Positions 16,486 to 24,281 of a stretch of 64,000 nt of DNA are shown piece by piece. This DNA comes from Anaeromyxobacter dehalogenans 2CP-C (lineage in GTDB: Bacteria > Myxococcota > Myxococcia > Myxococcales > Anaeromyxobacteraceae). The position numbers and the translations under genes are program-made. How positions within the stretch are numbered: position 1 is the first letter of the stretch; every line of letters starts with the position of its first letter. The notes under the pieces are model-generated. The model did not search any database. It saw only the letters and a list, made by a program, of their open reading frames with translations, and was not told where the DNA came from. The stretch covers positions 2,729,001 through 2,793,000 of the forward strand of contig NC_007760.1 in NCBI RefSeq assembly GCF_000013385.1. Reading direction: 5' to 3'.

Positions 16486-17709
16486 GTGCTCACCCCAGAG
16501 ACCGCCCGGGCGCGCATCCTGGCCGCCCTCTCCCCGCTCGCGCCGCTGCCCGGCGAGCGCGTGCCGCTCGCCGACGCGGTCGGCCGGGCGCTGGCGGAGG
16601 ACCTCGTCCCCGGCCGCGACCTCCCCGCGTTCGACGCCTCCACCATGGACGGGTACGCGCTCCGCGCCGCCGACGCGCGCCGCGCCGGCGCGCGCCTGCC
16701 GGTCGCGTTCGAGGTGTACGCCGGCCGGCCCGCCGCCGCCCCGCTGCCCCCGGGGAGCTGCTGCCGGATCTTCACCGGCGCGCCGCTGCCGGAGGGCGCC
16801 GACGCGGTGGAGATGCAGGAGGAGGTGCGCCGCGCGGGAAAGGCGGCGGTGTTCCGCCGCGCCGCGGAGCAGGGGCGCTTCGTGCGCGCGCGCGGCTCGG
16901 ACCTCGCGGCCGGCGCGGTGGCGATCGCCGCCGGGACGGTGGTGGACCCGGGCGCGGTGGGGCTCGCGGCCGGGATCGGCCGCGCCGAGCTGGTGGTGCG
17001 CCGCCGCCCGCGGGTCGCGATCCTCCCCACCGGCGACGAGCTCGTGCCGCCCGGCAGCCTCCCCGGCCCCGGCGAGCTGGTGGACTCGAACGGCCTCGCG
17101 CTCGCCGCGGCGGTGCGCGAGGCGGGGGGCGAGCCCATCCTGCTCCGCCCCGCCCGCGACGAGGCCGGGAGCCTCTCGGCCGCGCTCGCGGCCGCCCGCG
17201 GCGCCGATGCGCTCCTCACCTCCGGCGGCGTCTCGGTCGGCGAGCGCGACCTGGTGCGCGCCGCGCTCGAGCGCGCGGGGGCGCGGCTCGACTTCTGGCG
17301 GGTCGCGATGCGCCCGGGGAAGCCGTTCGCGTTCGGGCTGTGGGGCACGACCGCGGTGTTCGGGCTCCCCGGCAACCCGGCCAGCACGCTGGTGACGTTC
17401 GAGCTGTTCGTCCGCCCGGCGCTCCGCGCGCTGGCGGGGCTCCCCGGCAGCGGCCGCGTGGTGGCGGTGGGCCGGCTCGCGGCCGCGCAGGAGAAGCCGC
17501 CCGAGCTCACGGTCTACCTGCGCTGCCGCGTGCGGCCTTCGGGGGACGAGCTCGTGCTCGAGCCGCTCCGGACGCAGGTCAGCGGCAACCTGTCGTCCAC
17601 CACCGGTCACGCCGCGCTGGCCGTCCTCCCGCCCGGCCGCGCGCGGCTCGCGCGCGGCGCGCGGGTCCGGGCGATCCTGCTCGCCGCCGACGTGCGGCAC
17701 GATGGGTGA
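16486..17709 (+). CDS. moeA: Molybdopterin molybdenumtransferase MoeA
   Basis: A 407-residue MoeA, which inserts molybdate into adenylylated molybdopterin in the last step of molybdenum cofactor synthesis in the cytoplasm. It has FDASTMDGYAL near residues 49-59, the GCxIFTGAPLP-type strand (CCRIFTGAPLPEGADAVEMQ), the MoCF domain with LPTGDEL and TSGGVSVGERD, and the FGLPGNPAS loop. Length is normal. The GTG start has no ribosome site but has a TATAAA hexamer 6 bases upstream. No other cofactor-synthesis gene is in the window. Confidence 0.93.
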   Translation: MLTPETARARILAALSPLAPLPGERVPLADAVGRALAEDLVPGRDLPAFDASTMDGYALRAADARRAGARLPVAFEVYAGRPAAAPLPPGSCCRIFTGAPLPEGADAVEMQEEVRRAGKAAVFRRAAEQGRFVRARGSDLAAGAVAIAAGTVVDPGAVGLAAGIGRAELVVRRRPRVAILPTGDELVPPGSLPGPGELVDSNGLALAAAVREAGGEPILLRPARDEAGSLSAALAAARGADALLTSGGVSVGERDLVRAALERAGARLDFWRVAMRPGKPFAFGLWGTTAVFGLPGNPASTLVTFELFVRPALRALAGLPGSGRVVAVGRLAAAQEKPPELTVYLRCRVRPSGDELVLEPLRTQVSGNLSSTTGHAALAVLPPGRARLARGARVRAILLAADVRHDG

Positions 17710-17744
17710 AGCGCACCCCCCGTCCGTGGTATGAGGGGCGGGCA

Positions 17745-18491
17745 ATGGCCCGTGCGCGATGGGAACGCCCGGAGGAGCACGATCACGTCCTCCTCCTCGC
17801 CGACGACGACGACCTCCACCTCGAGGTCGTGAAGCGGCACCTGGAGTCCGTCCCCGGACGGCAGCGCGCGCAGGTGCTGGGGCGCTACCCGCTCTATCGC
17901 ATCCTGGTGGCCCGCAACGGTGAGGAGGCGCTCCGGCGCGCCACCGCGCAGGTGACCGCCGTCGCGGTGGACCTCGTCATGCCCCGCCGCAACGGCCTGG
18001 AGGTCATCCAGGAGCTGCGCGCCCGGCGCCCCGACCTCGCCATCCTGGCGTTCACGGCGGGTGCCCCTGCCTCCGAGGCGGTGGCGGCGGTGATGGCCGG
18101 CGCGGACTTCTTCCACGAGTACCGGGACGAGCCGGAGCCGCTCGCGTTCGAGCGGGCCCTGGAGCTCGCGCTCGACCGGCGCCGGCTCACGCGCCTCATC
18201 GAGAAGGGCGAGGCCGAGGTGGACGAGGCCCGGGCGCGCCTGTCGCAGCTCTCCGGCGACCTCGCCCGCGCCATGCCCGGGTTCCGCCCGCCTCAGGCGC
18301 GCGAGGACGTGCTCCCGTTCAAGGAGGCTGCGCGGCGCTACCTCACCGCTTCGGCGCGCCTCTTCGAGGGGGACAGCCAGGGCCTGGCTCGTGCGCTCGG
18401 GATCTCGTACTTCGCGCTCAGGCGACTTCTCGCGCGGTATCAGGTGCCCCTTCCGTCCAGGTCGAGGAGACAGGGGACAACCTCCCGGTAG
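17745..18491 (+). CDS. Atypical response regulator with a Fis-type DNA-binding tail
   Basis: A 248-residue protein. The receiver domain has the acidic pocket Asp20-Asp22 and phospho-acceptor Asp76 (AVDLVMPRRNG). A longer than usual insert (SVPGRQRAQVLGRYPLYR) follows helix 1. The conserved Lys near the end of the domain is absent: that segment reads MAGADFFHEYRDEPEP. A helical linker is followed by a Fis-like helix-turn-helix at about 200-240 (QGLARALGISYFALRRLLAR). ATG 17745 follows GAGGGGCGGG. There is no kinase beside it. The missing Lys suggests altered or phosphorylation-independent signalling. Confidence 0.8.
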   Translation: MARARWERPEEHDHVLLLADDDDLHLEVVKRHLESVPGRQRAQVLGRYPLYRILVARNGEEALRRATAQVTAVAVDLVMPRRNGLEVIQELRARRPDLAILAFTAGAPASEAVAAVMAGADFFHEYRDEPEPLAFERALELALDRRRLTRLIEKGEAEVDEARARLSQLSGDLARAMPGFRPPQAREDVLPFKEAARRYLTASARLFEGDSQGLARALGISYFALRRLLARYQVPLPSRSRRQGTTSR

Positions 18492-18525
18492 AAACGCCCC
18501 GCGAGAGGTGTTATTTCTCTCGGTG

Positions 18526-18559
18526 TGCGGAACCCGCAGTCCGGGTTGCGGATTCCGCA
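18526..18559. promoter_or_regulatory. Paired palindromic operators upstream of the XRE gene
   Basis: TGCGGAACCCGCA (18526-18538) and TGCGGATTCCGCA (18547-18559) are two 13-base palindromes whose centres are 21 bases apart, two DNA turns. They lie 33 bases before the XRE start, which suggests cooperative autoregulation. Confidence 0.6.
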
Positions 18560-18591
18560 AATCACCCACCGTGACACCGCAGGGAGCCACC

Positions 18592-18798
18592 ATGGCCGCA
18601 CTCGCCGACAAGTTCGCCGTCAACCTCAAGAGCGAGCGTCTCCGCCGCAAGCTCTCCCAGGAAGCCCTCGCCGCGAAGGCCGGGCTGTCCGTCTCGTACA
18701 TCTCCATGCTCGAGCGCGGGCAGCGGACGCCGCCCCTCGACACGCTCGAGTCGCTGGCCAAGGCGCTGTCCGTCTCGCCGACGTCGCTGCTGTCCTGA
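18592..18798 (+). CDS. Small XRE-family DNA-binding regulator
   Basis: A 68-residue protein that is essentially a single Cro/C1-type helix-turn-helix domain (residues about 10-65). LSQEALAAKAGLSVSYISML contains the two recognition helices, then ERGQRTPPLDTLESLAKALS, a canonical family ending. There is no effector or sensor domain, so it probably acts as a dimeric repressor. ATG 18592 follows GGGAG. Two palindromes spaced two helical turns apart directly upstream are likely its own operators. Confidence 0.9.
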   Translation: MAALADKFAVNLKSERLRRKLSQEALAAKAGLSVSYISMLERGQRTPPLDTLESLAKALSVSPTSLLS

Positions 18799-18969
18799 TC
18801 CACCGGCCCGCGCGCGCGGCGCGGCCCACCGCGTCGCGCGCCCGCCGGGCCGCACCCCGCTCCTCCCCCCGCGCCCGTCCACGTGGCGTCCGCCGCGGAG
18901 ATCGCTTATGTTCCGGCGGTCCGCCGGTCCCGCCCCTCGACCGGCCCCCACCTTCGAAAGGACGTCGGC

Positions 18970-19248
18970 GTGGCGCGAATGGTGATGTGCAAGAAGCTCG
19001 GCCGTGAGCTGCCGGGCCTCGCCTACAAGCCCTTCCCGAACGAGCTCGGGCAGCGGATCTACGACTCGATCTCGCAGGACGCCTGGAAGCTCTGGCTCGA
19101 GCACTTCAAGATGATCCTCAACGAGTACCGCCTCTCCCCGGCGGACCCGCGGACCACCGAGATCCTCTTCCAGCAGGCCGAGCAGTTCTTCTTCGGCGAG
19201 AACGCGCAGCTCCCGCCCGACTACCGGCCCCCGCCGTCCAAGGGCTAG
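18970..19248 (+). CDS. yggX: Fe(2+)-trafficking / oxidative damage protection protein YggX
   Basis: A 92-residue YggX-family protein, almost the same length as the E. coli protein (91). Cys7 sits in the N-terminal strand, and the conserved core [20 protein letters not shown] is followed by NEYRL. Family members protect iron-sulfur clusters and assist iron traffic. GTG 18970 follows AAAGGA; an ATG 9 bases later is also possible. It is 25 bases upstream of the radical SAM gene on the same strand, a plausible pairing because that enzyme carries an iron-sulfur cluster. Confidence 0.9.
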
Positions 19249-19273
19249 CCGCCCCGCCGGCGCGGCGGGCGAG

Positions 19274-20719
19274 GTGGCGCGGGAGCGCACGGTGCGGCGT
19301 CCGGGCGAGATCCTCCTCCTCTCCACGTACGAGCTCGGCCACCAGCCGCACGGGCTGGCGCTGCCGCTCGCGTTCCTGGAGCGGGCCGGCTTCGCGCCCG
19401 CCTGCCTCGACCTCGCGGTCGAGGCGCTCGACCCGGCCCGCGTCGCCGCCGCGCGCCTCGTCGCGATCTCCGTCCCCATGCACACCGCCCTGCGCCTCGG
19501 GCTCGAGGCGGCGGCGCGCGTGCGGGCGCTGAACCCCTCGGCGGCGATCGCCTTCCACGGCCTGTACGCGCCGCTCCACGCCGGCCTGCTGCTCGAGGCC
19601 GGCGCGAGCGCCGTGCTCGGCGGCGAGTGCGAGGAGCAGCTCGTCGCGCTGGCGGCCGCGCTCGAGCGCGGCGAGGACCTCGCCCGCTTCGTCCAGCGCG
19701 GCGGCGGCGCCGCGCCGACGGCCCGGCTCGACTACCCCATCCCGAACCGTGGCGCGCTGCCGGCGCTGTCGCGCTACGCGCGCCTGGCGGCGGCCGACGG
19801 GACGCTCCGGGTGGCCGGCTACGCCGAGGCGACCCGCGGGTGCAAGCACCTCTGCCGCCACTGCCCCATCCCGCCCGTGTACCGCGGCCGCTTCGTGGCG
19901 GTGCCGGTCGAGACGGTGGTCGAGGACGTGGCGCGACAGGTGGCGCTCGGCGCCGCGCACGTCACCTTCGGCGACCCCGACTTCTTGAACGGCCCCACCC
20001 ACGCGCTCCGCGTCGCGCGCGCGGTGCACGCCCGCTTCCCCGCGCTCACGTTCGACTTCACCGCCAAGGTCTCGCACCTGGTGGCGCACGCGGACGCGGT
20101 CGCCGAGCTGGCGCGGCTCGGCGCGGTGTTCGTCACCTCCGCGGTCGAGTCGCTGTCGGATCGCGTGCTGGCGGCGCTCGACAAGGGCCACGACCGCGCC
20201 GACGCGATCGCCGCGTTCCGCGCCTGCGCCGCGGCCGGCGTGCCGCTCCGCCCGACGCTGATGCCGTTCACGCCCTGGGGGACGCTGGACGACCTGGTGG
20301 ACCTGCTGGACGTGCTCGATGCGGAGGGGATGCTCCCCAACCTCGATCCGGTGCAGCTCTCCATCCGCCTGCTCGTGCCGCCCGGCTCGCTGCTGGAGGG
20401 CGCGCCCGGGATCGCGTTCGAGGGGCTCGACGCGGCCGCGCTCACCTGGCGCTGGCGCCACGCCGATCCGCGGATGGACGCGCTGCAGCCGCGCATCGCC
20501 GGCGAGGTGGAGGCCGGCGCCGCGCGCGAGGCGCCGCCGCTCGAGACCATCGAGCGGGTGCGCGCGCTGGTGCGCGCCGCGGCCGGGTTGCCGCACCGCC
20601 ACGTGCGCGTGCTCGCCCCCGACCAGCGGCGCGTGCCGCGCCTCACCGAGAGCTGGTTCTGTTGAGCAGAGCCAACTGCCCGTCAGGTGGACGGGCTCTC
20701 CGAAGACCCCCGACGCTGA
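19274..20719 (+). CDS. B12-binding-like radical SAM protein, predicted selenoprotein with Cys-Sec-Ala-Glu-Pro tail
   Basis: Residues about 10-115 resemble a cobalamin-binding Rossmann domain (ILLLSTYELGHQPHGLALPL, then GECEEQL). The radical SAM core carries Cys190-x3-Cys194-x2-Cys197 (TRGCKHLCRHCP) for the 4Fe-4S cluster. The frame appears to stop at TGA 20663-20665 after ESWFC. Read as selenocysteine (residue 464) it continues U-A-E-P and 14 further residues to TGA 20717, giving 481 residues. A SECIS-like hairpin follows. I recall a named family with CUAEP or CCAEP tails; this was not checked here. GTG 19274 is used; GTG 19292 has a better ribosome site (GGGAG). Substrate unknown. If Sec is not inserted, the protein ends at 20665. 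Confidence 0.85.
20668..20699 (+). promoter_or_regulatory. Bacterial SECIS-like hairpin downstream of the in-frame TGA
   Basis: A perfect 7-bp stem (20678-20684 with 20690-20696) closes the loop AGGTG (20685-20689), and AGA (20668-20670) can pair with TCT (20697-20699) below an internal loop. The GGU of the loop starts 20 bases after the TGA, within the spacing of known bacterial SECIS elements, which SelB reads through a GGU-containing loop. Confidence 0.8.
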
Positions 20720-20735
20720 CGCGCCCGAGCCACGG

Positions 20736-21536
20736 TCAGCGGGCGCCGCGCGCCGCCCAGGCCCGCGCGCGGAGCGCGATCGTGCCGTCCGCCGACACCG
20801 GCAGCGTCGCCCGGAACGCCTCGCGCAGCGCCGCGCGGCGATCCTCCGGGAGCGACGCGGCGTAGGCCGGCGCCGGACCCTGGCCGGCCAGGAACGGCGC
20901 CCAGCACTCGGCGAAGTCGCGGAAGACCGTGGGCACCTCCACCGCCCGCACCTCGACGCTCCCGAGGCCTGCGCCCTCGAGCAGGGCGGCGAGCGGCCCG
21001 GGCGCGCAGAGGGGGAAGCGCACCGCCTCGTCGAGCGCTGCGGCCGCCGGGTCGAGCGCGCGCGCCGCGTCCCAGAACCGGCGGACGTACTCCATGCCGG
21101 CGGCGTAGTCCCAGACGTACAGCGCCACCGCCGCGCCCGGCCGCGCGGCCCGGGTCAGCTCCGCCACCATGCGCGCCGGCTCGGCGACGAAGTTGAGGAC
21201 CAGGCCCGACACCACCGCGTCGAACGCGCCGTCGCGGACCGGGAGCGCCTGCGCGTCCGCGGCAGCGAAGGCGCGGCGGGCGCCGGTGCGGGCGCGCGCG
21301 TGCGCGACGAAGCCCATCGACCGGTCGAGGCCCACGACCACCTCCGGCGCCGCCAGCGCCGCGACCGCGTCGCCGAGCGCGCCGGTGCCGCAGCCCGCGT
21401 CGAGCCACCGGCCGTGCGGCGCCGCCCCCAGCCACGCGACCACCTCCCGCGCCACCAGCCGGCTCCAGCGGCCGATGTACGCGTCGTAGCCGGCCCCGAC
21501 GTCCCAGACGTCGTGCGCTGCCGGATCCGCGGGCAT
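20736..21536 (-). CDS. Class I SAM-dependent methyltransferase
   Basis: A 266-residue methyltransferase of the type I Rossmann fold. Motif I is WLDAGCGTGALGDAV (about 44-58), the acidic end of strand 2 is VVGLDRSMG, and the segment DAQALPVRDGAFDAVVSGLV marks motifs II-III. The C-terminal half, from about 160, is helical and Ala-rich. ATG 21536 follows GGGGAGG. It is convergent with the radical SAM gene, whose Sec-extended end is 16 bases from this stop. The acceptor substrate cannot be told. Confidence 0.85.
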   Translation of the reverse strand: MPADPAAHDVWDVGAGYDAYIGRWSRLVAREVVAWLGAAPHGRWLDAGCGTGALGDAVAALAAPEVVVGLDRSMGFVAHARARTGARRAFAAADAQALPVRDGAFDAVVSGLVLNFVAEPARMVAELTRAARPGAAVALYVWDYAAGMEYVRRFWDAARALDPAAAALDEAVRFPLCAPGPLAALLEGAGLGSVEVRAVEVPTVFRDFAECWAPFLAGQGPAPAYAASLPEDRRAALREAFRATLPVSADGTIALRARAWAARGAR

Positions 21537-21579
21537 GCCCTCCCCTTGCGCCGGAGGGGCGCGCCGCGCACGTCCCGGA

Positions 21580-22854
21580 TCAGGCGACCGGCAGCGGGGC
21601 CCGGATGTCGAAGGAGAGCCGGCCGTGCGCCTCCCGGAGGGTGCGCTCCACCTCCTCCGGCGTCTCCCCCTTCGCGAACAGGAAGCCGAGGTAGCTGTCG
21701 CCCTCGGGGAGCGGCACCACCTCGCGCCCCTCGGGCACGGTGATGACGACGTCCTCGACCCCGGGCACCGCCCGCGCCTGCTCCACGCCGCGGACCCCGT
21801 GGAGGACGCCGCGCCGCGGGATGGGCAGCATCATCACGCCGGAGGCGCGCGCCTCGCGCCGGAGCTGCTCGAGCGGCAGGCCCATGGCGTGCGCGACCAG
21901 CACCTCCTCCAGCGTGAGCCCGGCGCCGAAGCGCAGCGTGCGCGAGCAGAGGCCGCCGATGGAGCGCGCCGCGATCTCCAGCACCACCGGGCCGTCCGGC
22001 GACAGGCGCAGCTCCGCGTGCACCGGCCCCTCGCGCAGGCCGAGCGCCGCCGCGCCGGCCGCGGTGATGCGCTCCACCTCGGCGCGGAGGGCCGCCGGGT
22101 GGCGCGAGGGCGTCACGTAGATCGTCTCCTCGAAGTAGGGGCCGTCGAGCGGGTCGGGCTTGTCGAACAGCGCCAGGACCTCGAGCCGGCCGCCGCGCAG
22201 CAGCCCTTCCAGCGCCACCTCGGCGCCGGGGACGAACGCCTCCACCAGCACGCTGCCGGCCGCCTCGCGCTCGCGGGCGCGCCGCTCGACGCGGGTGTCG
22301 TGCAGGAGCCGCTGGATCCGGCGCCAGGCCGCCACGAAGCCGGCCGGATCGTCGGCGCGGATCACGCCGCGCGACGCCGAGAAGATGAGCGGCTTCAGCA
22401 CGCACGGGTACGGGGCGGCGCGGGCGGCCGCCTCCGGGTCCTCGTCGAGCGCGTGCAGCCGGAACGCGGGCACCGGCACCCCCGCGTCGCGGAGGGTGGC
22501 GCGCATGGCGTGCTTGTCGGCGGCCCGGCGGGCGGCGACGGGCGGGTTGAACGGCAGGCCCAGCTTCTCCGCGGCCAGCGCGGCGATCACCGCGGTCGGA
22601 TCGCTGCCCGGGACGATCCCGGCGATGGGGCGCGTCCGGGCCGCCTCCGCCACCTGCTCCGCCGCGTGCTCCGGCTTGCGGTAGTCGAGGGAGAGGAGAT
22701 CGGCCTCCGGGCCGAAGGTGTCCTCGATCTGGTGGCAGCGGTCGCTCCCCACCAGCAGCGGGACCCCCAGGCGGCGGGCGGCGTCGCGGAAGTCGTCGAG
22801 GCGGTAGCTCGTGGTGGGGACGAGGAGGAGCAGCGAACCGTGCGGCGTGGACAT
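21580..22854 (-). CDS. ATP-grasp domain enzyme
   Basis: A 424-residue ATP-grasp ligase of the type that joins a carboxylate to an amine or thiol through an acyl-phosphate. The pre-ATP-grasp domain (1-100) opens LLLLVPTTSYRLDDF and includes GIVPGSDPTAVIAALAAEKL. The ATP-binding half has PYPCVLKPL and a glycine/serine-rich loop (SASRGVI). The metal-binding acids lie in GPVHAELRLSPDGPVVLEIA, then RSIGG. ATG 22854 has TAAACT 8 bases upstream, so it may be leaderless. It lies between the methyltransferase and E1-alpha genes on the same strand. Substrates unknown. Confidence 0.8.
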   Translation of the reverse strand: MSTPHGSLLLLVPTTSYRLDDFRDAARRLGVPLLVGSDRCHQIEDTFGPEADLLSLDYRKPEHAAEQVAEAARTRPIAGIVPGSDPTAVIAALAAEKLGLPFNPPVAARRAADKHAMRATLRDAGVPVPAFRLHALDEDPEAAARAAPYPCVLKPLIFSASRGVIRADDPAGFVAAWRRIQRLLHDTRVERRAREREAAGSVLVEAFVPGAEVALEGLLRGGRLEVLALFDKPDPLDGPYFEETIYVTPSRHPAALRAEVERITAAGAAALGLREGPVHAELRLSPDGPVVLEIAARSIGGLCSRTLRFGAGLTLEEVLVAHAMGLPLEQLRREARASGVMMLPIPRRGVLHGVRGVEQARAVPGVEDVVITVPEGREVVPLPEGDSYLGFLFAKGETPEEVERTLREAHGRLSFDIRAPLPVA

Positions 22855-22862
22855 GGCGCCGG

Positions 22863-22868
22863 AGTTTA
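22863..22868 (-). promoter_or_regulatory. -10-like hexamer near the ATP-grasp gene start
   Basis: TAAACT on the minus strand, 8 bases before ATG 22854. It leaves a leader of about one or two bases at most. Confidence 0.4.
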
Positions 22869-22948
22869 TGCGGCCGGACGGCCGCGCGGGCAACCGGCTC
22901 GCCGGGCGGCGGTCGGGTTTCCGGGAAATCCCCGCCCGCGCGCCGGGA

Positions 22949-24178
22949 TCAGGCGCCCCGGGCCGCGCGCGCGGGGCCGGCCAGGCACTCGTCGCGCTGC
23001 TCGCGCTGCTGCCGGAGCGGCGCGGCGTAGACGTCGTCGAACAGGCTCTCGCGCGCCGGCGGCGGGAGCGCCTCGACCCGCGCCACCGCGGCGCGGATCT
23101 CCTCGTCCGCCTCGCGCAGCAGGGCCGCATGCGCACCCGGGGCGAGCGCCCCGGTCGCCTCCAGATACGCGCGCAGCCGCTCGACGGGATCCCGCGCGCG
23201 CCACGGCGCCACCTCGGCCTCGTCGCGGTAGCCGCGCGGGTCGTCGGACGTGGTGTGCGGGCCGACGCGGTAGGTGACGCACTCGAGGAGCGTGGGCCCC
23301 TCCCCCGCCGCCGCCCGCGCCCGGGCCCGGCGGGCGGCCGCGTGCACCGCCAGCAGGTCGTTCCCGTCCACCCGCTCGCCGCGCACCCCGTAGGCGAGGC
23401 CCTTCTGCGCGATGGTCTCCGCCGCGGTCTGCATCGCGGTCGGCGTGCTGATGGCCCAGCCGTTCGCGCGGCACAGGAACACCACCGGCACCCGGTGCAC
23501 GCCGGCGAAGCCGAGGGCGGTGTGGAAGTCGTGCGTGCTGGTGGCGCCGTCCCCGAACCAGGTGAGCGCGACCATGTCGTCGCCCTTCAGCCGGGCCGCC
23601 CAGGCGGCGCCGACCGCGTGCGGGAGCTGCGTGCCGAGTGGCGCGCTCACCGAGGCGTAGTGGCCCTCGCGCCAGGTCTCGTGGCACGGCATCTGCCGGC
23701 CGCGGGCGAGGTCGCCCACGTTGCCGAACAGGTTGCAGAGGAACGCGTCCAGCGGGAGCCCGCGCAGCAGCGCGGCGGCGTGCTCGCGGTAGCACGGGAA
23801 CAGCCAGTCCTGCGGCGCCATGGCGGCGGCCGCGCCCACCACGCACGCCTCCTCGCCCTCGGCGCCGACGTAGAAGCCGATGCGGCCCTGGCGCTGCAGC
23901 GCCGTCATGCGCGCGTCGAGCGCGCGGGCGCGCACCAGGTGCCGGTGCAGCGCGAGCGCCTCCTGCGGCGAGAGCGTCGCGTGGCGCGGGTCCGCGTCGC
24001 CGCGATCGTCGAGCACCCGGAAGATCGGGAACTCCGCCTCCCATCGTCCCGCGTCCGCCGCCCTGCCTCCGGCGTCCGGCACGGCGGGCGCCGGCGGCGG
24101 CGCGGGGACGGCGCGGACGCGGGCGGCGGGGGGATGGCGGACCGGAGCTGCCTTCTCGGGACGTACGGTGGAACGCAC
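22949..24178 (-). CDS. Thiamine-diphosphate 2-oxoacid dehydrogenase E1 component, alpha subunit
   Basis: A 409-residue E1-alpha of the pyruvate/branched-chain 2-oxoacid dehydrogenase type, which decarboxylates a 2-oxoacid on thiamine diphosphate. The first 50 residues are Ala/Pro-rich. The thiamine-diphosphate motif runs from FGDGATSTHDFHTALGF to CRANGWAIST, with Ala-Asn in place of the usual Asn-Asn. The phosphorylation-loop-like segment is YRVGPHTTSDDPRGYR. No E1-beta, E2 or E3 gene follows, so partners must be elsewhere. The GTG start has TAGGGT 6 bases upstream, and a divergent LysR regulator shares the promoter region. Confidence 0.9.
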   Translation of the reverse strand: MRSTVRPEKAAPVRHPPAARVRAVPAPPPAPAVPDAGGRAADAGRWEAEFPIFRVLDDRGDADPRHATLSPQEALALHRHLVRARALDARMTALQRQGRIGFYVGAEGEEACVVGAAAAMAPQDWLFPCYREHAAALLRGLPLDAFLCNLFGNVGDLARGRQMPCHETWREGHYASVSAPLGTQLPHAVGAAWAARLKGDDMVALTWFGDGATSTHDFHTALGFAGVHRVPVVFLCRANGWAISTPTAMQTAAETIAQKGLAYGVRGERVDGNDLLAVHAAARRARARAAAGEGPTLLECVTYRVGPHTTSDDPRGYRDEAEVAPWRARDPVERLRAYLEATGALAPGAHAALLREADEEIRAAVARVEALPPPARESLFDDVYAAPLRQQREQRDECLAGPARAARGA

Positions 24179-24184
24179 GGTCCG

Positions 24185-24215
24185 ACCCTAGCGGCGGGCA
24201 CGAGCATAAGTCCAA
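24185..24215 (-). promoter_or_regulatory. Promoter of the E1-alpha gene
   Basis: TTGGAC (24210-24215), a 19-base spacer and TAGGGT (24185-24190), read leftward. The -10 ends 6 bases before GTG 24178, predicting a leaderless mRNA. The LysR palindrome lies directly upstream of the -35. Confidence 0.45.
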
Positions 24216-24224
24216 GTGATTGTG

Positions 24225-24240
24225 GTGATGTGAGCATCAC
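24225..24240. promoter_or_regulatory. Putative LysR-type operator
   Basis: GTGATG-TGAG-CATCAC, a perfect 6-bp inverted repeat with a 4-base spacer, centred about 54 bases upstream of the predicted E1-alpha start and about 50 bases before the LysR start codon. The position suits both activation of E1-alpha and autoregulation. Confidence 0.55.
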
Positions 24241-24281
24241 ACTGCTTGATATGCTGGCGCGCCGCCCCGGAGGACGTCCGC

